Below are positions 1 through 6,081 of a DNA stretch of 13,083 bases, piece after piece. The translations under genes and the position numbers were made by a program. Each line of letters opens with the position of its first letter. Within the stretch, counting starts at the first letter, position 1. The stretch covers positions 1 through 13,083 of the forward strand of contig JAQVIB010000028.1 in assembly GCA_028695945.1 (NCBI GenBank), read 5' to 3'. The stretch comes from Lachnospiraceae bacterium (GTDB taxonomy: Bacteria; Bacillota; Clostridia; Lachnospirales; Anaerotignaceae). Under the pieces are notes generated by a model. The model was not told the origin of the DNA and made no database searches. It was given only the letters and a program-made list of their open reading frames with translations.

Positions 1-32
1 ACCCTACAAATTTTAGTAAATCGCTGAAGGTT

Positions 33-51
33 TGGGAACAAAGAGTTCCCA
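33..51. other. Hairpin 1 of a five-hairpin cluster
   Basis: A 7-bp perfect stem (TGGGAAC with GTTCCCA) encloses the loop AAAGA. On the plus strand it is followed by TTTT, so it could end a plus-strand transcript coming from outside the window. It is the leftmost member of the cluster that fills the gene-free 1-243 region. Confidence 0.55.
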
Positions 52-60
52 TTTTAAATA

Positions 61-89
61 GTGAAAGCGGAATTCATTTCCGCCTTCAC
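61..89. other. Hairpin 2 of a five-hairpin cluster
   Basis: A 12-position stem (GTGAAAGCGGAA against TTCCGCCTTCAC) has a 5-nt loop. The only imperfection is A66 opposite C84. Read from the minus strand this becomes a U-G wobble, so the fold is fully paired only in minus-strand RNA. No T-run follows it. Confidence 0.6.
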
Positions 90-95
90 GCAAAT

Positions 96-145
96 AAAGT
101 CAGTATTTTCAAGGCTTTTAAGCCGGATTTGAAAATGCTGACTTT
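96..145. other. Hairpin 3 of a five-hairpin cluster (long stem)
   Basis: The outer stem is 17 positions long: 96-112 pairs with 129-145. Its single imperfection, T104 opposite G137, is a wobble in plus-strand RNA. Inside it a short GGCT/AGCC stem (113-116 with 121-124) is followed by a 4-nt bulge. TTTTATC follows on the plus side and TTTATTT on the minus side, so either strand could use it as a terminator. It is the strongest fold of the cluster. Confidence 0.6.
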
Positions 146-160
146 TATCATACCAGTGGC

Positions 161-189
161 TAAATCAAGTCGCAAGTCGACTTGATTTA
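161..189. other. Hairpin 4 of a five-hairpin cluster
   Basis: A perfect 12-bp stem pairs TAAATCAAGTCG (161-172) with CGACTTGATTTA (178-189). The right arm starts inside a tandem copy of CAAGTCG (166-172 and 173-179), so an alternative pairing around the CAAGTCGACTTG palindrome is possible. Hairpin 5 starts within one or two bases of its end. Confidence 0.6.
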
Positions 190-218
190 AAGAGTGTAGA
201 CTTTGTCCACACTCTTTA
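188..218 (-). terminator. Hairpin 5; candidate terminator of the disulfide reductase gene
   Basis: The outer 10-bp stem (TAAAGAGTGT with ACACTCTTTA) extends inward with AGAC/GTCC to 14 positions around a TTT loop. The A198-C208 mismatch is a U-G wobble in minus-strand RNA, so the hairpin is complete when read from the minus strand. It lies about 25 nt beyond the reductase stop codon. Only UUU inside the stem plus AAAUC follow it, so termination may be leaky and may need the hairpins beyond. Confidence 0.45.
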
Positions 219-243
219 GCATTCCATGCTTTTTCCATATATT

Positions 244-1722
244 TTAATTAAATTTTTCAAATACCCACGCAGTTAACTCATTTAAAGATGGATGAATAAT
301 CATAGAGTTGTTTATTGGGGCATAGGTACCAATATTAGGACAAATAATTCTTAGTGTCTCTATTTCCTTAGCACCAAAACTTTCAGCGGACTTTTTGCAT
401 TGATACCCTTGATTCATTAAAAATACAAAAGGTTGCAGTAAAACAGATGACTGTGGCCCAACAATATGAACACCAAGAATTTTTTTATCTTCACCAATAA
501 TCATTTTCACAAAACCGTTGTCATCATCACACTTTCTGTAACCCATTGCCCTACCACCTACAATTTCCGAATAGTAGTTTTTTGCTGCTTTGTAAGGGAT
601 ACCCTTTTCCTTAACCTCTTTTTCTGTCATTCCCACGCGTGATACTTGAGGATGCGTGAAAATTGTCCAAGGAACGGCATTGTAACTTACTTCCTTTTTT
701 CTATCTTCCGAAAAAAGATTTTGCGTTAAAATCTGTGCTTCATAGTTCGCCTTATGTCTAAGCTGATATTTTCCATTTATATCACCTAATGCCCAAATAT
801 TTTCTGCTGATGTTTCAAGGTAAGAATTTGTCTTAATCCAGCCGTTTTTATCCACTTCTACCCCAGCCTTTTCAAGGGCTAAACTATCTGAATTGGATTG
901 AACACCAGAAGCCACAAAAATTTCTTCACATTCAACAATTGTCTGCTCCTTGGTAATTCTATTTTCTGTGGCAATATACTTTCTCTCTCCATCTGAAGAT
1001 ACCGATAAAATATCGCTATTAGTTAGCACATCAATGCCACTGCTTTTAAATTGCCTGCCAACAAAATCGGAAATTTCCTCTTCTTCCTTGCGTAATATTC
1101 TTTCCGACCTAGCTATTACAGTCACCTTGGTTCCAAATGCTGAAAATATGTGGGCAAATTCTGCCGCAATGGTTCCTGCACCAAGTATTGCTAAGCTTTT
1201 CCATGGCTTTTTAGGGAATTTCTGGCCAAAAAAAGATTCTGATGTTACATATCCTGCACTTTCCAAGCCGTTTACAGAAGGAACTTGAGTCCTTGCACCT
1301 GCAGCAATAATGAACTTGTCTCCGTAAATAATCTCATCTTCCTTGCCGTCACAAGTTATTACCATGCTGTTTGCCCCTGTAAATGCTGCACTTCCTTTAA
1401 ATAAAGTTAAATTGGGAATTTTATTTAAGCTTTTTTCAATAGTTTTATTAAAATCAATCTGTTCCCACATTCTGTTGGATATAGTTTGCCAATCAAATTC
1501 AGGTTCGCTTACCTTTATTCCAATTCGGTTTGCAGCTTGAACTTCTCGAATAAAATCTGCGGGATAAACAAGCATTTTTGAAGGAATGCAACCTTTTGTA
1601 AGACACGTTCCGCCGAATTTGGCTTTTTCAATAACTGCACAGCGAAGCCCTCTGTTTAACGCCGCTTCCATCACCATTAAACCCGCACCACTTCCAACAA
1701 TTACTACATCAAAATGGTTCAT
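244..1722 (-). CDS. FAD-dependent pyridine nucleotide-disulfide oxidoreductase (mycothione/dihydrolipoyl reductase-like)
   Basis: This is a 492-aa flavoprotein of the class I disulfide reductase family. Electrons pass from a nicotinamide cofactor through FAD to a redox-active cysteine pair and then to a disulfide substrate. The N-terminal FAD motif is GSGAG (about 10-14), a G-x-G-x-G variant as in mycothione reductases rather than G-x-G-x-x-G. The active-site disulfide lies in GGTCLTKGCIPSK (Cys40, Cys45). The nicotinamide-binding motif is GAGTIAAE (181-188), with Arg205 at the end of the second strand where an acidic residue would favour NADH, so NADPH is likely. The second FAD motif is WALGD (about 311-315) and the catalytic pair sits in HPSLNE (His477, Glu482). 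I place the start at MNHF because AGGAGGAG lies just upstream; an in-frame ATG 15 nt earlier overlaps that site. The physiological disulfide is unknown. No lipoyl-enzyme genes are nearby, so a true dihydrolipoyl dehydrogenase role is not supported. Confidence 0.88.
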   Translation of the reverse strand: MNHFDVVIVGSGAGLMVMEAALNRGLRCAVIEKAKFGGTCLTKGCIPSKMLVYPADFIREVQAANRIGIKVSEPEFDWQTISNRMWEQIDFNKTIEKSLNKIPNLTLFKGSAAFTGANSMVITCDGKEDEIIYGDKFIIAAGARTQVPSVNGLESAGYVTSESFFGQKFPKKPWKSLAILGAGTIAAEFAHIFSAFGTKVTVIARSERILRKEEEEISDFVGRQFKSSGIDVLTNSDILSVSSDGERKYIATENRITKEQTIVECEEIFVASGVQSNSDSLALEKAGVEVDKNGWIKTNSYLETSAENIWALGDINGKYQLRHKANYEAQILTQNLFSEDRKKEVSYNAVPWTIFTHPQVSRVGMTEKEVKEKGIPYKAAKNYYSEIVGGRAMGYRKCDDDNGFVKMIIGEDKKILGVHIVGPQSSVLLQPFVFLMNQGYQCKKSAESFGAKEIETLRIICPNIGTYAPINNSMIIHPSLNELTAWVFEKFN

Positions 1723-1726
1723 ATAA

Positions 1727-1734
1727 CTCCTCCT
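1727..1734 (-). promoter_or_regulatory. Ribosome binding site deciding the reductase start
   Basis: AGGAGGAG on the minus strand lies 4 nt before the ATG at 1722. The upstream in-frame ATG at 1737 runs into this same sequence (its next codons are AGG AGG AGT) and has no site of its own, so the shorter protein is the real one. Confidence 0.75.
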
Positions 1735-1784
1735 CATAGTTTATCTTTCGCATAGGCAAATAATTATATTAAAATTCAGGATTT

Positions 1785-1813
1785 GTAATACTTCTTACTT
1801 TACATATTATCAA
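1785..1813 (-). promoter_or_regulatory. Probable vegetative promoter of the disulfide reductase gene
   Basis: On the minus strand TTGATA (1808-1813) is separated by 17 nt from TATTAC (1785-1790), giving a predicted start near 1778 and a leader of about 55 nt. The -35 box is part of TTGATAAT, which equals one half of a Fur/PerR-type site, but the opposite half is absent. Confidence 0.45.
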
Positions 1814-1891
1814 ATAAATTGTAAAATTTCTAGCCATTTTAGCATATTTTAACTGAACATAAATTTTATATTTGAACATTTTATTATGCAA

Positions 1892-1926
1892 AAACCCTTA
1901 CCAATTTTTTAAAGATGTAAGGGTTT
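1892..1926 (-). terminator. Rho-independent terminator of the ferritin gene
   Basis: A perfect 10-bp stem (AAACCCTTAC with GTAAGGGTTT) has a 15-nt loop. On the minus strand it runs into TTTTT and then GCATAAT. It lies 41 nt past the ferritin stop codon and ahead of the reductase promoter, so the two minus-strand genes are separate transcripts. Confidence 0.8.
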
Positions 1927-1966
1927 CTAAATATATGTTTTTATTGCATTGCTAAAAAACTAATTC

Positions 1967-2476
1967 TTATAAAACCAAAGAAGGTGCGGCATATATACGT
2001 GCCTTTAATTCTTGGTCTAATTGGTATAACCCTTTGGCATCATGTCCAAAAAGTTCGAATTTTTTAATTAAATCACCAGTATTTTTTTCTTCTTCTCCCT
2101 GTTCTTTTATAAACCAGTTAAGAAATTCCAACGTTCTATAATCCTGAACTTCCATTGCTGCAGCATAAATATTTCCAATTGAAGCAGTAACAAATTTTTC
2201 ATGCTCTAAGGACTTTCTTAACGGTTCATCGAAAGCCTTAAAATCGTCTTCTGGCGATTCTATTGCTAAAAGTTTTACTTTTATTCCATTGTTAATTTGA
2301 TAGGTTCTAAATAACATTGCGTGGTCCATTTCTTCTTTGGCTTGTACATAAAACCAGTTAGCAAAGCCTTCCAAACCTTCATCTTCGTAGTAGTTAGCCA
2401 TTCCAAGATATAAATATGCAGAGTAAACCTCTTTTTGGATTTGTTCATTTAATAATGTACTCACTTTATTATCCAT
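1967..2476 (-). CDS. ftnA: Non-haem ferritin, iron storage protein
   Basis: This is a 169-aa four-helix-bundle ferritin of the bacterial FtnA type. Ferritins of this family form hollow 24-subunit shells in the cytoplasm, oxidise ferrous iron and store it as a ferric mineral. The ferroxidase ligands line up with E. coli FtnA almost residue for residue: Glu16, Tyr23, Glu49 with His52 (in KEEMDH), Glu93, Gln126 and Glu129 (in KEQGEEE). There is no Met ligand typical of a haem bacterioferritin. The start is well supported by an AGGAAGGGG site upstream of the ATG. It is a single-gene transcript with its own promoter and terminator, divergent from the peroxiredoxin gene, which fits a shared iron/oxidative-stress role. 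No convincing Fur or PerR operator is visible. Confidence 0.95.
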   Translation of the reverse strand: MDNKVSTLLNEQIQKEVYSAYLYLGMANYYEDEGLEGFANWFYVQAKEEMDHAMLFRTYQINNGIKVKLLAIESPEDDFKAFDEPLRKSLEHEKFVTASIGNIYAAAMEVQDYRTLEFLNWFIKEQGEEEKNTGDLIKKFELFGHDAKGLYQLDQELKARIYAAPSLVL

Positions 2477-2552
2477 TGTTATTACCCCTTCCTAATCTAA
2501 TTTCCTTTTGAATGTATTTATACAGAAATATGGTAAAATATTTCATATTCCT

Positions 2553-2581
2553 ATTATAAATTATATCCTATAAAATAGCAA
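2553..2581 (-). promoter_or_regulatory. Probable promoter of the ferritin gene
   Basis: On the minus strand TTGCTA (2576-2581) is 17 nt from a perfect TATAAT (2553-2558). A second TATAAT lies 7 nt upstream, so the -10 region is a tandem repeat. The predicted leader is about 70 nt. The AT-rich -10 region only partly resembles a PerR box (one half site). Confidence 0.55.
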
Positions 2582-2636
2582 TTTATTTAGGGAAACTTCA
2601 ACTCAACATAAATGCTTCTGCTTTAAAACAATAAGC

Positions 2637-2647
2637 TTGCATTGCAA
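2637..2647. promoter_or_regulatory. Small dyad upstream of the peroxiredoxin promoter
   Basis: TTGCA-T-TGCAA is a perfect 5-1-5 inverted repeat ending 8 nt before the peroxiredoxin -35 box. Its position would suit a transcription factor, but I recognise no specific family motif. It could be chance in AT-rich DNA. Confidence 0.25.
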
Positions 2648-2655
2648 TAAATACA

Positions 2656-2684
2656 TTGACATTATTTTACAATATTGTTAAAAT
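2656..2684 (+). promoter_or_regulatory. Strong sigma-A-type promoter of the peroxiredoxin gene
   Basis: A consensus TTGACA (2656-2661), a 17-nt spacer and TAAAAT (2679-2684) preceded by TGT give an extended -10. It is one of the best promoters in the window. Transcription should begin near 2691, leaving a leader of about 73 nt. This rules out translation of the in-frame extension that begins at 2656 inside the -35 box. Confidence 0.75.
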
Positions 2685-2697
2685 TGAATTGTTAAAA
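2674..2697 (+). repeat. Tandem direct repeat over the peroxiredoxin -10 and start site
   Basis: ATTGTTAAAA occurs at 2674-2683 and again at 2688-2697, a spacing of 14 bp. The first copy covers the -10 box and the second the expected transcription start. The core TTGTTAA matches half of the Rex operator known from Clostridia, but here the halves are direct, not inverted. Confidence 0.5.
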
Positions 2698-2763
2698 CGC
2701 ACTATCTTATTTATTTTTTGTGTTTTAATAATGCTACTAAACTTATTAATAGGAGGGATTATT

Positions 2764-3438
2764 ATGCAACAAGAAAACTATTACAATATGCCACTAATAG
2801 GTGACGAAGCACCATCATTTACAGCTAAAACAACTCAAGGTGACATTAACTTCCCTAGCGATTACAAAGGTAAGTGGGTTATCCTGTTTTCCCATCCAGC
2901 CGACTTTACCCCTGTTTGCACTACGGAATTTATGACCTTTGCTTCAATGATTGATGAATTTAGAGCCTTAAATACAGAACTTGTTGGTCTTTCAGTTGAT
3001 TCTTTGTATGCCCATATTGCTTGGCTTCGCAGAATTCAGGAAATTGAATATAAAGACATGAAAAATGTTGAAGTGACTTTCCCTCTAATCGAAGATATTC
3101 GAATGGATGTAGCAAATAAGTATGGTATGATACAGCCTGGTCAATCAAATACACAGGCAGTTCGTGCAGTATTTGTTATCGATCCAAATTCTATAATTCG
3201 TACTATTCTTTATTATCCTCTTTCAACAGGCCGTAATTTTGATGAGATTAAACGTATTATACTTGCTTTGCAAAAAACTGATAAAGATGGCGTTGCAACA
3301 CCTGCCAACTGGCGTCCAGGCGATGATGTTATTGTTCCAACTGCCGGTTCCTGCGGTGTAGCGAAAGAACGTATGGAAAACCAATCTGATGACCAGTACT
3401 GCCTAGATTGGTTTATGTGTTTAAGAAAAGATAAATAG
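2764..3438 (+). CDS. Peroxiredoxin of the Prx6 / archaeal-type long AhpC family
   Basis: This 224-aa thiol peroxidase reduces hydrogen peroxide and organic peroxides in the cytoplasm. The thioredoxin-fold domain fills residues 9-160 and the peroxidatic cysteine is Cys52 in HPADFTPVCTTEF. The C-terminal 1-CysPrx_C region follows. It carries three more cysteines, Cys197 (AGSCGVA), Cys213 and Cys219, the last two spaced as in archaeal long peroxiredoxins, where they act in disulfide resolution. The length fits the Prx6-type group (about 215-225 aa). The start is set by AGGAGGG 6 nt before the ATG; the reading frame stays open upstream to 2656 but that part overlaps the promoter. The gene has its own promoter and terminator. 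No AhpF or thioredoxin reductase gene is adjacent, although the disulfide reductase beyond the ferritin gene is a possible electron source (inference). Confidence 0.93.
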   Translation: MQQENYYNMPLIGDEAPSFTAKTTQGDINFPSDYKGKWVILFSHPADFTPVCTTEFMTFASMIDEFRALNTELVGLSVDSLYAHIAWLRRIQEIEYKDMKNVEVTFPLIEDIRMDVANKYGMIQPGQSNTQAVRAVFVIDPNSIIRTILYYPLSTGRNFDEIKRIILALQKTDKDGVATPANWRPGDDVIVPTAGSCGVAKERMENQSDDQYCLDWFMCLRKDK

Positions 3439-3449
3439 TATTTACATAC

Positions 3450-3479
3450 CTAAAACCCGCATAGTTATGCGGGTTTTAG
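3450..3479. terminator. Bidirectional terminator between the peroxiredoxin gene and spoIIID
   Basis: A 13-bp stem (CTAAAACCCGCAT with ATGCGGGTTTTAG) has a 4-nt loop. The stem's own AAAA/TTTT ends provide a U-tract in both directions. It starts 12 nt after the peroxiredoxin stop codon and lies about 60 nt beyond the convergent spoIIID stop. Confidence 0.8.
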
Positions 3480-3540
3480 TGTTAAGATAAACTCTAATCC
3501 TTTTAAATCAAATCTAACAACTTTATTTACTATACTTCAA

Positions 3541-3792
3541 TTACCTTTTATGCAAATATTTTTCCTTCGTTGCCAGTCCGCCTCTAATATGGCGTTCTGC
3601 CTTATTTACCTCTAAAACTTTTCGCACATCCTTAGCAAGCTGAGGATTTAACTTTTCTACCCTATCGGTAATATCTTTATGTACAGTACTCTTACTTACT
3701 CCAAATCGTTTTGCCGTTTCTCTTACCGTAGCGTTAGAACTAATAATAAATTCTGCAACCTCTATTGCCCTTTCCTCTATATAATTTTTCAA
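3541..3792 (-). CDS. spoIIID: Sporulation transcriptional regulator SpoIIID
   Basis: This 83-aa DNA-binding protein matches SpoIIID, which acts in the mother cell during sporulation, activating or repressing sigma-E-dependent genes and preparing the switch to sigma-K. Seen in the sequence: the N-terminal KNYIEER, a helix-turn-helix around residues 22-41 ending in FGVSKSTVHKD, and the basic HIRGGLATKEKYL tail. All are typical of the family, which usually has 80-95 residues. I take a TTG start because AGGGGTG lies 6 nt upstream. The frame is open for 37 further codons, but that extension matches nothing in SpoIIID and overlaps the likely promoter. The gene stands alone, without the spoIIQ-like peptidase or mbl/mreB genes often found next to it. 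Confidence 0.93.
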   Translation of the reverse strand: MKNYIEERAIEVAEFIISSNATVRETAKRFGVSKSTVHKDITDRVEKLNPQLAKDVRKVLEVNKAERHIRGGLATKEKYLHKR

Positions 3793-3825
3793 AAATAACA
3801 CCCCTGAATATACTTGTTTTGCTAA

Positions 3826-3855
3826 TGTATATGCAAAAATATTACTTGGTATGCT
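3826..3855 (-). promoter_or_regulatory. Possible sigma-E-type promoter of spoIIID
   Basis: On the minus strand AGCATACC (-35 region) is 14 nt from CATATACA (-10 region). This is the spacing of sigma-E promoters, whose boxes are roughly GTCATATT and CATACAMT. The -35 match is only partial and the -10 match is about six of eight. The position, about 20 nt upstream of the ribosome binding site, suits spoIIID, which is a sigma-E-dependent gene in Bacillus. Confidence 0.3.
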
Positions 3856-3998
3856 TACAAAACCAATGCAAAACTTGTACAGGTTAAGAAAATTGGGTTC
3901 CAAAATAATTTTAAAAGATTCTTAATATGCTTTATATTTTAATATTTAGGATAATGTGTTAAAATATAGGTCATGTTGTTATAAAAGGAGGAATAAAA

Positions 3999-6035
3999 TT
4001 GAAAAATAAAATGATATTTGCTGTAACTGCAATGGTTATTACTCTTTCAACTAACGCCCTTGGCTCATCCGCTAAGAGCCTTATTATTAAAGGTGAAACT
4101 AAAACCGCTATTGCAAATTCAAGCTACAACATAAATCCATGGAACACAATTACCGTAAAAGGTGTAGGTGAAGGAAACCTAATTAAACTGTACACACCTT
4201 ATAAAACCATAGAATTACCCCTTAACGCTCCGCTATACAAAATTACAGACTTTTATTGCGATAAAATAACCAATGTAGACGGCGTTTGGGGTGTGGAAAG
4301 AAACGTAACTGTTAAAACCTTTAATGGAGAAGAGGATTGGGAGTTATTTAAAAAGAAAAGCTTTCAAAACAATAAAACCGTTATCTTTAGTTGTAAAAAT
4401 ATAGAACCTTTTGGCATACGTAATGGCTATTGCACTCACTTTGATGTGAATACATATGCTGCACAAGAAACTAATGTTTATGATGGTATTTCCTTATTAA
4501 ATGATGATATTTTAATGCGTTTTATGAACGTTCGCAACGTAAAAACCGTTGATGACCTTAAAAAATATTTAAAAACCCAATATGATAACAAAACTCCTGT
4601 AAAGCTTTATTATGTAAGCCCAACACCAAAGTTTGAACCCTTTGATAAAGAAATTCAAACTGCACTTAATACTGCCATTACTGGAAACATAGGCTATACC
4701 GATTCTAACATTTCAAGTATTAAAGGTGATAGTGATGTTAAAATAAACACCCGGCTTTTTGCAAAATCAACTACTGGCAATGAAGTAATGGACAGATTCC
4801 TTTCTGCTACAGAAAGTGTGGATATTTTTAACAGCAACGGCAATACCAACTTTTTTATCAGCGGAATTTACCCAACAAATGATGGCTTTAAGTTGGAAAT
4901 AAAAGATAATAAACAAAATGTATACACTGGAAAGTGTCTTTTCACAAAAAGTGATTTTATTGTATCAAAACCAACTGAATTAATTTTTGAAGGTAAAAAT
5001 TCCACTTCAATACGCTTTATGGTTCATCTTTCACAAATACAGCTACCAAAAACTAACTTAACTGGTTTTTCCTTTGACCAAACGGGTATTTTAAATAGCT
5101 GTATGGCTGATAAACAGTTTGTTCTTCCAGCGGTTATTCCTATTATGGAAGGAACTCTTTTAGATTTTAACAATGCTCTTTTACACGGAAATATACCCTC
5201 TGCCGACCAAATAATAATTAAGGACGACAAAGGCACTATTCTTTCCAATAATGGGAAAATAACTGCATCCACCGAAGGTAACTTAAACTTATTCCTTAAT
5301 GGCAAATTTGTCACATCAACAAAAATTAGTTTTACAAGTAATATCGAAGAAAAAGCTACAATACTTTTTATGGGTGACAGTCTTTTAAACCAAAATTATT
5401 ACACTCAATATTTTGTTGAAATGTTTAACAAGGAGCAAGTTACACTTTTAGGAACACGTGGAAACGAGGGTAGTAAACACGAGGGTAGAGGTGGATGGTC
5501 TGCATACGATTACTGTAATGTTTCTTCAAAATACGGCTTTAGTAATCCATTTCTAAATAATGGAAAGTTTGACTTTGCTTATTATATGCAAAGCAATAAC
5601 TATAAGGATGCAGAATATGTTGTAATAAGCCTTGGCATTAACGATATTAATCTTATTGGTCATAATACCTATTCTGAAATTTTAAGCTACTTTGACAAAA
5701 TTACAAATAGTATACATTCTTACAACCCTAACATAAAAATAATTATAAATACACCGCTAATGCCATTTTCCACAATAGAAACAGAATATGCAAAAGAAAA
5801 GCGTCTTGAGTTCACAAAAGCTCTCACTGACCATTATGCTAATACGGATATTTACATATCACCGGTGTATTTAACCCTTAGCAGCTATGATGATTTTAAA
5901 TTTGTTGAACCTTTAATTAATGAAGATAATCAAAACGCCGCAATGGTTGTTACCGACACTACCCATCCTAACCTTGGTGGATATAAAAACCTTGCTTCGG
6001 CAAGTTACAGTGCTATTGAGTTTTTAAGTGAATAA
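3999..6035 (+). CDS. Exported SGNH/GDSL hydrolase with N-terminal phage tail-like module
   Basis: This 678-aa protein starts at TTG, 7 nt after a strong AAAGGAGG; the next ATG is too far from that site. Residues 1-25 form a signal peptide (basic MKNK, hydrophobic core, small residues around ALGSSA), so it is exported. The C-terminal SGNH hydrolase domain (about 452-678) keeps the catalytic set: Ser461 in GDSLL, Gly498/499 in the RGGWSAYDY block, Asn548 in GIND, and Asp653 with His656 in DTTHP. Such enzymes remove acyl or acetyl groups from polysaccharides or lipids. Residues about 30-240 resemble modules of Firmicute phage tail-tip proteins: an IELPL...ITD segment, then FNGEEDWELF, then PVKLYYVSPTPKFEPF. 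Two further beta-rich stretches (about 255-350 and 360-445) are not recognised. It is probably monocistronic; no clear promoter is seen. The substrate is unknown, with cell-wall or capsule glycan most plausible. Confidence 0.85.
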   Translation: MKNKMIFAVTAMVITLSTNALGSSAKSLIIKGETKTAIANSSYNINPWNTITVKGVGEGNLIKLYTPYKTIELPLNAPLYKITDFYCDKITNVDGVWGVERNVTVKTFNGEEDWELFKKKSFQNNKTVIFSCKNIEPFGIRNGYCTHFDVNTYAAQETNVYDGISLLNDDILMRFMNVRNVKTVDDLKKYLKTQYDNKTPVKLYYVSPTPKFEPFDKEIQTALNTAITGNIGYTDSNISSIKGDSDVKINTRLFAKSTTGNEVMDRFLSATESVDIFNSNGNTNFFISGIYPTNDGFKLEIKDNKQNVYTGKCLFTKSDFIVSKPTELIFEGKNSTSIRFMVHLSQIQLPKTNLTGFSFDQTGILNSCMADKQFVLPAVIPIMEGTLLDFNNALLHGNIPSADQIIIKDDKGTILSNNGKITASTEGNLNLFLNGKFVTSTKISFTSNIEEKATILFMGDSLLNQNYYTQYFVEMFNKEQVTLLGTRGNEGSKHEGRGGWSAYDYCNVSSKYGFSNPFLNNGKFDFAYYMQSNNYKDAEYVVISLGINDINLIGHNTYSEILSYFDKITNSIHSYNPNIKIIINTPLMPFSTIETEYAKEKRLEFTKALTDHYANTDIYISPVYLTLSSYDDFKFVEPLINEDNQNAAMVVTDTTHPNLGGYKNLASASYSAIEFLSE

Positions 6036-6040
6036 TAAAA

Positions 6041-6077
6041 ACAGCCCGTCAAAACACAAGTTGTTCTTTCGGGCTGT
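6041..6077. terminator. Bidirectional terminator between the SGNH hydrolase and EFR1 genes
   Basis: An 8-bp GC-rich stem pairs ACAGCCCG with CGGGCTGT across a 21-nt loop that can form a small inner stem. On the minus strand it is followed by TTTTTATT and on the plus strand by AATTTTAT. It begins 6 nt past the plus-strand stop codon and ends 5 nt before the minus-strand stop codon, so it serves both convergent genes. Confidence 0.8.
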
Positions 6078-6081
6078 AATT

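Noticed and set aside
3..185. Plus-strand reading frame open from the left edge to a TGA at 183-185
   Set aside because: It runs straight through hairpins 1-4 and has no recognisable protein motif. Its start is outside the window, so coding cannot be fully excluded, but the tandem stems explain the sequence better.
33..218. CRISPR array
   Set aside because: The hairpins differ from each other in sequence and length and there is no constant repeat or regular spacer.
2548..2566. PerR box near the ferritin promoter
   Set aside because: Only one half site fits; the whole matches about 9 of 14 positions, which is not unusual in such AT-rich sequence.
2656..2763. N-terminal membrane-like extension of the peroxiredoxin (36 codons)
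   Set aside because: It begins inside the -35 box, upstream of the predicted transcription start, and the internal ATG has a strong AGGAGGG site.
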